64,000 bases of DNA from UBA7672 sp963718145 (GCA_963718145.1 CAVQYJ010000012.1:186001-250000); one strand, 5' to 3'. Shown: positions 36,542 to 46,919, counted from the stretch's first letter. Numbers and translations: made by a program. The notes: generated by a model not told the origin, from the sequence alone.

Positions 36542-38349
36542 ATGACACGGATACAACTCTATGCCGGCGCGGCGGTGCTCGCGCTGATCGTCGCTGCTTG
36601 CTCGACGTCCGCGACGGACGTTGTTCAGGACGAACGCGGCAGGAAGGGAACCACGCAGATCGCCCAAGACGAGAAGGCCGAGGCTGACCTCTCGATAGCC
36701 ACAGGTTCTCGGGTCGGGCCGACGTCGGAGCCCAAGCGCGCTCCGGGAGAAGCATACGTTGTGCCGCCGCCTCCGCCGCCTTCAATCGCTGCTGCGCCGA
36801 TGATGCGGGCTGACGGACGGCTCGCCAATGCGGGTGGCCATGCCACGGCCGCGCAAACCGCGCCGCAGCCATTCCCCGGCGACGTGAACCGCGAGAATTA
36901 CGAACACAACAAGATCAATGCGCTGAAGTTGACCCATGAAGAACCGGTCTCCACCTTCTCGATCGATGTCGATACGGCGAGCTATTCCAACGTGCGCCGC
37001 ATGCTCAACCAGGGCCACCTGCCGCCCAGGGATGCCGTGCGGATCGAAGAGCTGATCAACTATTTCGACTATGACTACGACCTGCCAAAATCGAAGGCGC
37101 AACCATTCGAGACAACCGTCAGGATCATTCCCGCCCCGTGGGCCAGGGGCGCCAGCTGATGCACATCGGCGTGCAGGGCTACGACATCAGCCGTGATAGC
37201 CGCCCGCCCATCAACCTCACCCTGCTAATCGACGTCTCCGGCTCGATGAGTTCGGCCGACAAGCTGCCGCTGGCGATCAAGTCGCTGAAGATGCTGGTCG
37301 ACCAGATGACCGCCAGGGACCACATCTCGATTGCCGTATATGCGGGAGCGGCGGGCACGGTGCTTGAGCCCACCAGCGGCGCAGACAAGGCCAAGATTAA
37401 CGCCGCGCTCGACAAGCTCAGCGCCGGCGGATCGACGGCTGGCGGCGAAGGCCTTCGCCTTGCCTACACGCTCGCCAAGGAAAACTTCGACAAGAAGAGC
37501 GTCAACCGCGTGATGTTGCTCACTGACGGCGACTTCAACGTCGGCATCAACAACCCGCAGCAGCTCGAAGACTTCGTCAGCCGCGAACGCGAGAGCGGCG
37601 TCTACCTCTCCGTGCTCGGCTTCGGTGCGGGAAACTACAACGATCTCTTGATGCAGAAGCTCGCCCAGAACGGCAACGGCATGGCGACCTACATCGACAC
37701 GCTGAACGAAGCGCGGAAGGTTCTGAGCGACGACCTCGCCGGCTCGATGTTCTCGATCGCCAATGACGTGAAGATCCAGGTGGAGTTCAACCCTGCCAGG
37801 GTCGCCGAATACCGTCTCATCGGCTACGAGACGCGCATCCTCAACCGCGAGGACTTCAACAACGACAAGGTCGACGCCGGAGAGATCGGCGCAGGCGCGT
37901 CGGTCACCGCGATCTACGAACTGACGCCGGTCGGCTCCAGCGCCGCACTGGTCGATCCCAGCCGCTATCAAGCACAGAAAACGTCCGACAAGACATCCAG
38001 CGCCAACGAGTATGCGTTCCTGAAACTGCGCTACAAGACGCCGGGCGAGGACACGTCGAAACTCGTCGACCGTCCGATCACTGAAAAGGACGCGCTCGCG
38101 AACATCTCGCAGGCGCCGGAATCCACCCGCTTCGCCACGGCCGTGGCCGCGTATGGGTCGAAGCTGCGCGGCGACCCCTATCTCGATAAATCATTCGACT
38201 GGGACGCGGTCATCGACTTGGCGAACGGCGCAAAAGGCGACGACGCGTTCGGCTACCGCGCCGAGTTCGTCCAGCTCGCCCGTCAGGCCAAGACCGCCGC
38301 GACGCAGGAGGCGCTGAAGTCCCCCGGCTTCGGCGGCGTCGGGCAGTAG
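36542..38349 (+). CDS. von Willebrand factor type A lipoprotein (YfbK-like), one frameshift
   Basis: A cell-envelope lipoprotein (lipobox VAAC, Cys20) with a Pro-rich linker, then a YfbK-like VWA-binding N-terminal domain (THEEPVSTFSIDVDTASYSNVRR, in part) and a VWA domain whose metal-ion site is DVSGSM. The C-terminal region is the DUF3520-like block. The frame breaks near 37140: CCGTGGGCCAGGGG lacks one C relative to a reading PWAQGRQLMHIGVQG that restores continuity. The second part then runs undisturbed to 38349, so I treat it as one gene with a sequence error. Role unknown; VWA domains bind protein partners. Confidence 0.85.
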
Positions 38350-38362
38350 CTCTGGCCGACCT

Positions 38363-38402
38363 CAAAAAACAGATCGGGCCCGCGGAGAGATCCGCGGGCC
38401 CG
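38363..38402 (-). terminator. Very strong intrinsic terminator
   Basis: A perfect 12-bp GC-rich stem (38375-38386 with 38391-38402) with a GAGA loop. On the minus strand it is followed by GATCTGTTTTTTG, so it ends the gene at 38478-38816; on the plus strand the T-run is missing but the stem may slow the VWA transcript. Confidence 0.82.
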
Positions 38403-38477
38403 CTTCCCGTCTGGAGACCGCGCCTGGCTGCCAAGGAGATAACAGCCGGCCGGCGTCCGGAGGACGAGGTTCTGTTT

Positions 38478-38816
38478 CTAAGCTGCCAAGCGGTCGAGTT
38501 CGCTGCCGGATGAGAAGACAGGGTCCAGCCCCTGCTCCAGGTCTGCCGCCTCGACACGACGCTTGGCGAAGTCGGCATTGCGCCGGATGAACACGGCCGT
38601 CGCTCCATAGCGTCGGGCCTCACGCCAGCGCCAGAACGCGTTCACGTCGCCAGTGACACCGCCTTGGTCGCCGACACGGATGACGCGCCAGGCTTTGCCG
38701 TCAGGCGCCGCGAACAGAACGACGCCGGCAATGCGCGCCCAGTCCTGATCCATGCCCATACGCTCGAATTGGTAGGAGATCCCGCTGGATCCAGTGAAGT
38801 TCGCCGCCCCGTTCAT
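38478..38816 (-). CDS. Small conserved-looking protein, unknown function
   Basis: About 112 residues. I place the start at the ATG at 38816, which has GGAG 7 nt upstream; another ATG at 38822 sits too close to that site. No signal or membrane segment. The sequence is rich in aromatic and charged residues (YQFERMGMDQDWARIAG, then VNAFWRWREARRYGATAVF). I do not recognise a domain. The strong ribosome site and its own terminator support a real gene. It is divergent from the gene at 38968. Confidence 0.6.
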   Translation of the reverse strand: MNGAANFTGSSGISYQFERMGMDQDWARIAGVVLFAAPDGKAWRVIRVGDQGGVTGDVNAFWRWREARRYGATAVFIRRNADFAKRRVEAADLEQGLDPVFSSGSELDRLAA

Positions 38817-38967
38817 GTTCATGCTCCGTTCTGTTCGCCTGTTATATTCCCTTTTTGTTCTCACGCAAGATCGACGCGCAGACTTTTTGGTAAACGTCGC
38901 GGTAAGGATTGTGACGGCGGTGGCTTATGCGGGTGGCGACAGCTAACACCCCGTCTAGGATGGCCTC

Positions 38968-40012
38968 ATGTTCGAGCAGGTAGTGAGGTTTGGTGTCCGC
39001 GCCGCCTTCATCAGCGGGCTCACGTTTAGTGCTGCCGCCCAGCAGGCGCCTGTACCATCGGTTCAGCAGGAGAAGCCCGACGTCGTCGTCATTACGGGCA
39101 TGATCCCGCCGCCCGATGTCGGCCAAGGCGCGCCCTATCACTCACCACAGGAAATCAAACTGATCGCCACGGCCGCCCAGCGCGATGCCGTGACTGCAAC
39201 CATCGACGGGCGCACGGCCGGCCGCTCTGCCGCCTGCAAGGACAGCGTCCAGGACATCTCGACGTCCGCTCGAATGAGCGCCATGGCCGCCCTCGATCGC
39301 ACGCCAACCAACCTGCCGCGCCTGCAGGGCCTCTATCGAGACGAGAAAAGCCGGGCCACGCGCGTTTCACAGCTCGCTGGCAAGGCGCTCGTTGCAACCG
39401 ACGCCGCCGAGGACTCGCGCCGGGCCGCAGCGCAGGGCGCCAACAACAAGGCCACAGTCGAGAAGCTGGAGATCGCACGGCAAAAAGCTGTCAACGCGCT
39501 CGAAAAGGAGCGCCTCAAACTGATGGAGACGCAAGCCGCCATCGCCGATTACGGCGACCTCCGCATGCGCGGCGGAAGCCAAACAATCAGCTGGGTCGAA
39601 CTCGACATAAAGGCCATGCAACGGCGCAAGGCAGGCTGGGGCCTCGGCGTCCCGAAGGAAACGAAGATCAAGGATATCGATGTCGCCAATCTCCAGGCGG
39701 CCGAGCGCCAGGACGATCGCGGCTTCTTCCTGCAGATCACAGGCGTCGTCACGAACACTGGCGACAAGGCGGCGCCTGTACCCGAATTCATCGTGTCCAT
39801 AATCGACCGGAGGGGCTTCCCACTGAGGAATGTGATGGGCTCGATGCCATCCAGCTTGCGTATCCCACGCCGGCGGCGCTCAGCCCTTCAGCTATGACCT
39901 CCGGCCTTCGCCTCAGCATGTCGGCCACATCGTCATCAACTTCGCCTCCGGACGCGAACCGCCGCCCGAACTGCCCGTCGGCCTCCTCTGCCAGACCGAC
40001 GCACCGGACTGA
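38968..40012 (+). CDS. Secreted coiled-coil protein with C-terminal beta domain, one frameshift
   Basis: An exported protein (signal ending SAAA-Q near residue 24; AGGA 7 nt before the ATG). The middle (about residues 110-200) is strongly helical and probably coiled coil. The last part (GFFLQITGVVTNTGDKAAPVPEFIVSIIDRRG) resembles the beta domains of DUF3426/FxLYD-like extracellular proteins. The frame is broken near 39865: the first frame stops at 39897 after an Arg-rich nonsense end, while the adjacent frame continues sensibly with AGGAQPFSYDLRPSPQHVGH and stops at 40012. One extra base at CCCACGCC explains it. Function unknown. Confidence 0.65.
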
Positions 40013-40187
40013 CATATGAGCCTTGAGACATCAGTGCGCGATTCGAGCCTTAATTGGAGAGCGTCGATACGAAGACGCAGCGCGCTCCGTGCCGCGCTCG
40101 TCGCCGTCGATCCTACCAGGCTCGTGACGCCGGGACCGGGCTCAATCGACGAGGACCCGTCCAGAAACAAGAACCGGAATGCGGGCC

Positions 40188-41465
40188 TTACGCCCGGATC
40201 GACGCTCGCCCGAGATACCGCGCCGCCGAGCCCAGCTCGTCCTCGATGCGCAGCAGCTGGTTGTACTTCGCCAGCCGGTCCGAGCGCGCCAGAGAGCCCG
40301 TCTTGATCTGACCGCAGTTCGTCGCCACCGCGAGGTCAGCGATCGTCGAGTCTTCCGTCTCGCCCGAACGGTGGGACATAACCGCGCCATAGCGGTTCAT
40401 CTGCGCCATCTGCACGGCCTCCAGCGTCTCGGTGAGCGAGCCGATCTGGTTGACCTTCACGAGGATGGCGTTGGCCGCGCCCTTCTCGATGCCTTCAGCG
40501 AGACGCGCGGTGTTGGTGACGAAAAGATCGTCGCCGACGAGTTGGCACTTGTCGCCGATGAGCTTGGTGAGCGCGAGCCAGCCATCCCAGTCGTCTTCCG
40601 ACATGCCGTCTTCGATCGAGACGATCGGGAAGCGGCTGACGAGGCTGCCCCAGTAGGCGGCCATCTGGTCTGACGACAGCGACTTGCCCTCGCCTTCCAG
40701 CTCATACTTGCCGTGTCTGTAGAACTCGGTGGCGGCCGCATCGAGGGCGAGGACGACGTCTTCTCCAGGCTGGTAGCCGGCCGCTTCGATGGACTTCATG
40801 ATGAAGCCCAGCGCGTCGTCGGTGGACTTCAGGTTCGGCGCGAAGCCGCCCTCGTCGCCGACGCTGGTGTTGTGGCCGGCGGCAGACAGGCCCTTCTTGA
40901 GCGTGTGGAAGATTTCCGCGCCGCAGCGCAGGGCGTCGGCGAAGGTTTCCGCGCCCACCGGCATGATCATGAATTCCTGGATGTCGATCGGGTTGTCCGC
41001 GTGCGCTCCGCCATTGATGATGTTCATCATCGGCGTCGGCAGCACGTGCGCATTGGCCCCGCCGACATAGCGATAGAGCGGCAGCCCCGCCGCATCCGCC
41101 GCCGCCTTGGCCGTCGCCATCGACACGCCAAGAATGGCGTTGGCGCCCAGCCGGCTCTTGTTGGGCGTGCCGTCGAGTTCGTTCAGCGCCGCGTCAATCG
41201 CCCGCTGGTCTTCTGCTTCCATGCCGATCAGCGCATCGAAGATCTCTTCGTTGACCGCCGCGACCGCCTTCTGCACGCCCTTGCCGCCATAACGCGACGT
41301 GTCGCCATCGCGCAGTTCTACCGCCTCGTGTGCGCCCGTGGATGCTCCCGAGGGAACTGCTGCGCGCCCCATCGAGCCGTCTTCCAGCGTGACTTCCGCC
41401 TCGACCGTCGGGTTGCCCCGGCTGTCCAGGATTTCCCGCGCATAGACGTCCACGATCTCGGTCAC
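40188..41465 (-). CDS. eno: Enolase
   Basis: Enolase converts 2-phosphoglycerate to phosphoenolpyruvate in glycolysis and is often part of the RNA degradosome. The 425-residue protein shows REILDSRGNPTVE, GASTGAHEA (mobile loop), the metal ligands in ALDAAATEF, SIEDGMSEDDW and VGDDLFVTN, and the MSHRSGETED signature. Normal length and intact. The TAA stop is in the loop of a small GC hairpin (CGGGC-GCCCG type), a weak possible terminator. Confidence 0.98.
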   Translation of the reverse strand: MTEIVDVYAREILDSRGNPTVEAEVTLEDGSMGRAAVPSGASTGAHEAVELRDGDTSRYGGKGVQKAVAAVNEEIFDALIGMEAEDQRAIDAALNELDGTPNKSRLGANAILGVSMATAKAAADAAGLPLYRYVGGANAHVLPTPMMNIINGGAHADNPIDIQEFMIMPVGAETFADALRCGAEIFHTLKKGLSAAGHNTSVGDEGGFAPNLKSTDDALGFIMKSIEAAGYQPGEDVVLALDAAATEFYRHGKYELEGEGKSLSSDQMAAYWGSLVSRFPIVSIEDGMSEDDWDGWLALTKLIGDKCQLVGDDLFVTNTARLAEGIEKGAANAILVKVNQIGSLTETLEAVQMAQMNRYGAVMSHRSGETEDSTIADLAVATNCGQIKTGSLARSDRLAKYNQLLRIEDELGSAARYLGRASIRA

Positions 41466-41598
41466 GATGGCCCCTCTTTACCTGGCTGACATGCGCGAAA
41501 TCGCGCGCACGGATTCCCCGCCCACGCGATCATACGCCTGCTATGAATTGAACCGTGGCCGCATGCAATCGAGCGGCCAGCCGGGGCTGGAAACGAGG

Positions 41599-41784
41599 CT
41601 ATTCCTCGTCCTTGGCCTTCAGGATCTGCTTGCCGCGATACATGCCGGTTTTCGGGTCGACATGGTGCGGACGGCGCAGTTCTCCGGATTCCTTGTCCTC
41701 GACATAGGTCGCGCCCTTCAGCGCGTCGTGGCTGCGGCGCATGCCGCGCTTGGAGGGGGATGTCTTGCGCTTTGGGACGGCCAT
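41599..41784 (-). CDS. rpmF: 50S ribosomal protein L32
   Basis: L32, 61 residues, starting MAVPKRKTSPSKRGMRRSHD, the invariant family N-terminus. As usual in alphaproteobacteria it lacks the zinc-binding cysteines and has the basic middle and GKQILKAKDEE tail. I chose the ATG at 41784 from homology; the reading upstream is not coding. Confidence 0.97.
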   Translation of the reverse strand: MAVPKRKTSPSKRGMRRSHDALKGATYVEDKESGELRRPHHVDPKTGMYRGKQILKAKDEE

Positions 41785-42025
41785 GAATGCCTCGGAAATC
41801 GGCAGGAAAACAGGTACAGGACGGCTCATCCCCGTCCTTAGGAGGGCGCGGTATAGGCAAATTGGCGCCGGGGGGCAAGGCCGGACGTCCTCACCCGAAA
41901 CAGGCCGATCATTGACGTGCAAGGCACACGAGGAGTTTATGGCCCGTGTTGGCCCGGACCGTTCGCCAATCGCATGCCCAGTGAGTACATGCTCCCTCCC
42001 TCCCAGGTATCACACAGGTAGTCCG

Positions 42026-42640
42026 ATGAACCCTCGCATGTCCGCCCTTGTCTGCGTCTCAGCGATGGTGCTGGCCGCGGGTCCCGCCTCAGCGCACTTC
42101 ATCCTGGTCTCGCCCGACTCATGGCTCGTCGAGAACGTGCTGGGCGACCCGCAGAAGGCCGGCCCCTGCGGCGGCACATCCGCTGACCCAGGCACGCCGA
42201 CCGGCAAGGTCACCGCCATGCGCGGCGGCGACATGCTGCACATCAAGGTCAAGGAGACGATCTACCACCCGGGCCACTACCGCGTTGCGCTGGCGGTGCT
42301 TGACCGCAAGGAATTGCCCGCGGACCCCGAGGCCACGACGCGCGAAAGCCCGCGCGGTCCGATCTCGGTGTCTGGCAAGATCGACCCTGCCCCCAAGCCG
42401 CCCGTGCTCGTCGATGGCCTGTTCATTCACAACGCTCGTCCGCAGACGGAATGGGAAACCGACGTGAAGCTGCCCAACATCAACTGCGACAAGTGCACGG
42501 TCCAGATCATCCAGTTCATGGAAGAGCACGGCCTCAACAAGGACGGCGATTTCACCTACCATCACTGCGCCGACCTCAAGCTCACCGCCAACCCGGCCTT
42601 GCCGATCGACATGGGCTGGCCCGGCCAGAAGGTGAGTTAG
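42026..42640 (+). CDS. SCE4755-family polysaccharide monooxygenase-like protein
   Basis: A 204-residue secreted protein. The signal peptide (1-23, ending ASA) leaves His24 as the first residue of the mature protein (HFILVSPDSW), as in lytic polysaccharide monooxygenases, where the N-terminal His forms half of the copper histidine brace. A second His-rich region is HPGHYRVAL, and YHHCADLKL near the C-terminus could supply the rest. Four Cys (PCGG, CDKC, HHC) could pair. The family is known only as LPMO-like; activity on polysaccharide is not shown. It is 241 bp before the second PDLQG-W protein on the same strand. Confidence 0.82.
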   Translation: MNPRMSALVCVSAMVLAAGPASAHFILVSPDSWLVENVLGDPQKAGPCGGTSADPGTPTGKVTAMRGGDMLHIKVKETIYHPGHYRVALAVLDRKELPADPEATTRESPRGPISVSGKIDPAPKPPVLVDGLFIHNARPQTEWETDVKLPNINCDKCTVQIIQFMEEHGLNKDGDFTYHHCADLKLTANPALPIDMGWPGQKVS

Positions 42641-42881
42641 GCGCCTTCCGCCGGCGGCCTCCGCCATTTCCTTCATGGCGCGGTTGGGGAGCGCCGCATT
42701 TCGACCCAACCTGCCCTATCCTTAGCGGCCGGAAGCTGACTGAATGCGGTCCGCTGGGGCATCAATCCCGGCAGCACATCTGAGTTCTGGTCCCGATCGC
42801 AAACTCCGCAGATTGCCTCGCGGCGCTGACAGTCGTAGACATAAGGCAGTTGGATGCGTCTCATGCTGCAGGAGGCTTCGC

Positions 42882-44051
42882 GTGCGCTTCGCCCTCATCC
42901 TCTCTCTCGGAACCGCCCTGTCTGTCGGCGCCTTCGCGGCGTTGGCCCAGACACCGGCAAAGCCGGCGGCTCAACCCGCTGCGGCCAAGTATGATCCGAC
43001 CAAGCCCTATCCGGTCTACTCTGCGCCGAAGCTCAAGATCGGCCAGCCGGACCTTCAGGGTTTCTGGACCAATGTGACGCTGACGAAGATGACGCGGCCG
43101 GCCGGCGTGACAAGCCTCGTCTATACCGAGGAGGAAGTCGCCAAGCTCGAGCGGGAGATGGTTCAGGAGATCGAGGAAGGCCAGGCGCCGACCGCAAAGG
43201 ATGCGCCGGCCGAGTATGTCATCCCGAAGAACATCAAGCCCGAATACCTGGCCGGCGGGGGCGCTACGGGCGGCTACAACCAATTCTGGATCGATCCCGG
43301 CAACCACGTGATGCGGGTCAACGGCCAACCGCGCTCGTCGATCTTCACCACGCCGAACGGACAGCCGCCGGCGCGCAAGACCGGTGCAGCGACTGCGCCT
43401 GCGCCGGAGCAGCCGTCCTTCGTGAAGCTGCTGGGCGCCAGCCCGACGCCGCGCGGCGGTTCGTTCGACAATCCGGAATCGCGCGGCGCCGAGCGTTGCA
43501 TCACTGCGTTCGGCCGCAATGGCGGACCACCGATGTTCGCGAATGGATTCTACAACAACAGCTACCAGCTCGTGCAGTCACCCAACGCGGTGATGATCGT
43601 CACCGAGATGGTGCACGACGCGCGTATCGTTCGTTTGAATTCGAAACATCGCACGGACGGCCTGCGTCCGTACTTCGGCGACTCGATCGGCTGGTTCGAT
43701 GGCGATACGCTGGTGGTGGAAACCACCAACATTCCGCAGGCCCAGCAATTCATGGGTGCGTGGAAGGACCTCAAGGTGACCGAGCGGTTCAAGCGCGTCG
43801 CCGACGACCGGCTCTACTACGGCTTCACGATCGAGGACCCGACGTTGTGGGACGCGCCCTGGGGCGGCGAGTACGAGTTCGTCGCGCTGAACGGCCAGAT
43901 GTACGAATATGCCTGCCACGAAGGCAATTACGCCATGCACGGCATCCTCAGTGGCGCGCGCGTCCAGGAAGCCAAGGCCGCCGCCGCTGAGGCAGAGAAG
44001 GCCAAGGCGACCGCGAAACCCGGCGCCAAGCCGGCAAAGGGTGGACAGTAG
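42882..44051 (+). CDS. Secreted protein of the PDLQG-W family (second paralogue)
   Basis: A 389-residue exported protein. The start is GTG at 42882, preceded by a perfect AGGAGG six bases away; the signal peptide ends ALA-Q. Conserved blocks match the protein at 28596-29636: PDLQGFWTN, YNQFWIDPG, ERCITAFG, NGFYNNSYQLVQSP, MIVTEMVHDARIV, GDTLVVETTN, YEYACHEGNYAMHGIL. It has an insertion in the middle (residues about 155-190) and an Ala/Lys-rich low-complexity tail absent in the other copy. Function unknown. It follows the LPMO-like gene. Confidence 0.78.
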   Translation: MRFALILSLGTALSVGAFAALAQTPAKPAAQPAAAKYDPTKPYPVYSAPKLKIGQPDLQGFWTNVTLTKMTRPAGVTSLVYTEEEVAKLEREMVQEIEEGQAPTAKDAPAEYVIPKNIKPEYLAGGGATGGYNQFWIDPGNHVMRVNGQPRSSIFTTPNGQPPARKTGAATAPAPEQPSFVKLLGASPTPRGGSFDNPESRGAERCITAFGRNGGPPMFANGFYNNSYQLVQSPNAVMIVTEMVHDARIVRLNSKHRTDGLRPYFGDSIGWFDGDTLVVETTNIPQAQQFMGAWKDLKVTERFKRVADDRLYYGFTIEDPTLWDAPWGGEYEFVALNGQMYEYACHEGNYAMHGILSGARVQEAKAAAAEAEKAKATAKPGAKPAKGGQ

Positions 44052-44278
44052 GCCGGTCGCAAAGACTGTCGCGAGCCAGGCGCCTGCCGCCTTTGAAATG
44101 CGCCGGGGTGGGCTCTCGTGGGGTCGCTCGTCGCGTTCATCATAGTTCGCCCGGAACGGCCTTCAGCGCTGGGAAGGCCACTGGTGGCGTCGCCCTGCCG
44201 CTGGCCGTATGAACGCGCTGGCCATGACCATGCTCGCCGTGCGATGCGACCTGAACCGACACCTGAAAGGACCATCCG

Positions 44279-45544
44279 ATGACCGAAGCCGAACGCGAGA
44301 ACGAACTCAACGACCTTCGGATGTCCGACAAGGGGCGGCCGCTGTTCGAGGCGGTCAAGCGGCACATTGCCCAAAACGTGGCGCCTATCGCGGAAGAGTT
44401 CGAGCGCCTCGGCCATGGCCGCAAGGATCGCTGGAGCTGGGCGCCCGGTCAGCTCGAACTTCTCGATGGCGCGAAGAAGAAGGCCAAGGCGGCCGGCCTG
44501 TGGAACTTCTTCCTGCCCAACGCCGAGACCGGCGAAGGCCTTAGCAACCTCGACTACGCCTACATCGCCGCCGAACTCGGCAAGCAGCCGCTGGCGTCCG
44601 AGACGCTGAACTGCTCCGCGCCCGACACCGGCAACATGGAAGTCCTTGAGCGCGTTGGCACGCCCGCGCAGAAGAAAAAATGGCTCGAGCCGCTGCTGAA
44701 CGGCGAGATCCGTTCGGCCTACGCGATGACGGAGCCGAACGTCGCCTCCTCCGACGCCAAGAACATCTCCACCAGCGCCGTGCTCCAGGGCAATGAGTGG
44801 GTGATCAACGGCGAGAAGTACTATATTTCCAACGCTGGCGACCCGCGCTGCAAGATCATGATCACCATGGTCAAGACCAGCCCCGACGCGCCGAGCCACC
44901 TCCAGCAATCGCAAATCCTCGTTCCGATGGAGACGCCCGGCGTGCAGGTGCTCGGACCAATGCATGTCTTTGGCGACGACCACGCCCCGCGTGGCCACAT
45001 GCATATCAAGTTCGAGAATGTCCGCGTGCCGAAGGAAAACATCCTGCTCGGCGAAGGCCGCGGCTTCGAGATCTCCCAGGTTCGCCTTGGACCTGGCCGC
45101 ATCCACCACTGCATGCGCACCATCGGAAAGGCGGAAGCCGCGCTCGAAATGATGATCAAGCGCGGCCTCTCGCGCGAAGCCTTTGGCCAGCCGCTGATCA
45201 AGCTCGGCAAGAACCCGGAAGTCGTCAGCCGCGCCCGCTACGACATCGAACAGATGCGCCTGATGGTGCTGAAAGCCGCCAAGGCGATGGATGTGCTGGG
45301 CAACAAGGAAGCGCGCGTCTGGGTGTCCATGGTGAAGTCCATGATCCCGGAAATCACCTGCCGCATCATCGATGAGGCGATCCAGGTTCACGGCGCAACC
45401 GGCATCTCGCAGTGGACGCCGCTTGCCGAACTCTACGCCGACGTGCGCCACCTCCGCTTCGCAGACGGGCCGGACGAGGTTCACCACATGGTCGTCAGCC
45501 GCGCCGAGATCCAGAAATACTCCGCCGGAAAGAACGCCCGTTAG
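44279..45544 (+). CDS. Acyl-CoA dehydrogenase family protein (ACAD10/11-like)
   Basis: A 421-residue FAD-dependent acyl-CoA dehydrogenase that would form the 2,3-double bond of an acyl-CoA. Family blocks: YAMTEPNVASSDAKNI (FAD/substrate region), WVINGEKYYISNAGDP, the FAD-binding RxxFGQPL, and the C-terminal QVHGATGISQWTPLAELYADVRHLRFADGPDEVH with the GPDEVH motif. AAGGA lies 7 nt before the ATG. The closest described type has long, branched or hydroxylated chains as substrates; substrate here unknown. Confidence 0.93.
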   Translation: MTEAERENELNDLRMSDKGRPLFEAVKRHIAQNVAPIAEEFERLGHGRKDRWSWAPGQLELLDGAKKKAKAAGLWNFFLPNAETGEGLSNLDYAYIAAELGKQPLASETLNCSAPDTGNMEVLERVGTPAQKKKWLEPLLNGEIRSAYAMTEPNVASSDAKNISTSAVLQGNEWVINGEKYYISNAGDPRCKIMITMVKTSPDAPSHLQQSQILVPMETPGVQVLGPMHVFGDDHAPRGHMHIKFENVRVPKENILLGEGRGFEISQVRLGPGRIHHCMRTIGKAEAALEMMIKRGLSREAFGQPLIKLGKNPEVVSRARYDIEQMRLMVLKAAKAMDVLGNKEARVWVSMVKSMIPEITCRIIDEAIQVHGATGISQWTPLAELYADVRHLRFADGPDEVHHMVVSRAEIQKYSAGKNAR

Positions 45545-45571
45545 GAGCGCGAACCTCAGGTCGCCTGATTC

Positions 45572-46849
45572 CTAGAGGAGGCGGGCCCGGATGGTGCCAG
45601 GAATTGTCTGCAGCGCTTCAAGCACGTTTTGCTCGTTGGGCCCGCTGTCGGCATCGACCACGACATAGCCGATATCGCCATCCGTCTGCAGGAACTGCGC
45701 TGTGATATTCAGATCCCGGTCGGCGAACACGTTGTCGACGTGGCGCAGCACCCCCGGCGTGTTGCGATGCACATGGATGTAGCGCCTGCCATTGGCTCGC
45801 GGCGGCAGCTGCACCTGTGGGAAATTCACGGCGCCCAGCGTGGTCCCGGTGTCGCAATAGTCGATCAGCTTCCGCGCCACCTCCAACCCGATACGCTCCT
45901 GCGCCTCTGCAGTCGATCCTCCGACGTGCGGAGTGAGGATCACATTCGGGAGGTTCTGAAGCGGAGTGCTGAACACGTCCGAGTTGGAGCTGGGCTCGAC
46001 CGGAAAGACGTCGACGGCGGCGCCGAGCAGATGCCCTTCGCGCAGGACGGCGGCGAGCGCATCTATGTCCAGCACACTGCCACGGCTGTTGTTGATCACG
46101 ATGCCGCCCGGCTTGATCGCACGCAACTCGCCGGCGCCGATCATGCCCTGGGTCTGCAGCGTCTCGGGCACATGCAGGCTTACGACATCGCTGGCGAGCA
46201 GCAGCTCCTGCAGGCTGGCGGCCTTGTTGGCGTTACCGTGGGGAAGCTTGTCGAGCACGTCGTGATAGATCACGCGCATGCCGATCGCCTCGGCCAGGAC
46301 CGAAAGCTGGCTGCCGATATTTCCGTAACCGACGATGCCGAGCGTCTTGCCGCGCGCCTCCGTGCTGTTTGCCGCGCTCTTGTCCCAGACGCCGCGGTGC
46401 GCAGCCTCGCTTTTCGCCGGAATGCTGCGCATCAGCAGGATGATCTCGGCGAGCGTCAGTTCGGCGACGCTGCGCGTGTTGCTGAAAGGGGCGTTGAAGA
46501 CCGGCAGGCCGGCAGCGCGGGCGGCCTTGAGATCCACCTGGTTCGTGCCGATACAAAAGCAGCCGACCGCCAGCGCCTGGTCCGCCGCGGCCAGCGCCGC
46601 ACCGGTCAGCTGCGTCCGGCTGCGTATGCCCAGAATGTGCGTGTCCCGGATGGCGTCGACCAGCGCCCGGTTGTCGAGCGCCCGCCGCTCGCGGACCACC
46701 TGCGTGAATCCGGCCTGCTCGAAGCAGGCTGCGGCGCTGTCATGGATGCCTTCAAGCAGCAGGACGCGGATACTGTTTTTCGGTAGCGGCAAGCGCTTAG
46801 CAATCTCGAATGTGATTCCCGTGAAGGACCCCTGACTAGCCGACTGCAT
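45572..46849 (-). CDS. serA: D-3-phosphoglycerate dehydrogenase
   Basis: SerA oxidises 3-phosphoglycerate in the first step of serine synthesis. It is the E. coli-like form: VLLLEGIHDSA at the N-terminus, SRTQLTGAAL, the NAD motif GIVGYGNIG, VINNSRGSVLD, the catalytic His in LTPHVGGSTAEAQ, and a C-terminal ACT domain (HRNTPGVLRHVDNVFAD) that senses serine. I place the start at the ATG at 46849 by length; the open frame reaches 46978 but that part is not conserved. About 425 residues. Confidence 0.94.
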   Translation of the reverse strand: MQSASQGSFTGITFEIAKRLPLPKNSIRVLLLEGIHDSAAACFEQAGFTQVVRERRALDNRALVDAIRDTHILGIRSRTQLTGAALAAADQALAVGCFCIGTNQVDLKAARAAGLPVFNAPFSNTRSVAELTLAEIILLMRSIPAKSEAAHRGVWDKSAANSTEARGKTLGIVGYGNIGSQLSVLAEAIGMRVIYHDVLDKLPHGNANKAASLQELLLASDVVSLHVPETLQTQGMIGAGELRAIKPGGIVINNSRGSVLDIDALAAVLREGHLLGAAVDVFPVEPSSNSDVFSTPLQNLPNVILTPHVGGSTAEAQERIGLEVARKLIDYCDTGTTLGAVNFPQVQLPPRANGRRYIHVHRNTPGVLRHVDNVFADRDLNITAQFLQTDGDIGYVVVDADSGPNEQNVLEALQTIPGTIRARLL

Positions 46850-46919
46850 GTACTGCAGCAAGACGCACGCCGGTCGCATCGCTGGCCGGGCGGCCGAATC
46901 CCCTGAAGGGCGGGCAAAG

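Noticed and set aside
43928..45487. 519-residue minus-strand ORF
   Set aside because: Antisense to the acyl-CoA dehydrogenase; His/Arg/Leu-rich shadow frame with no motif.
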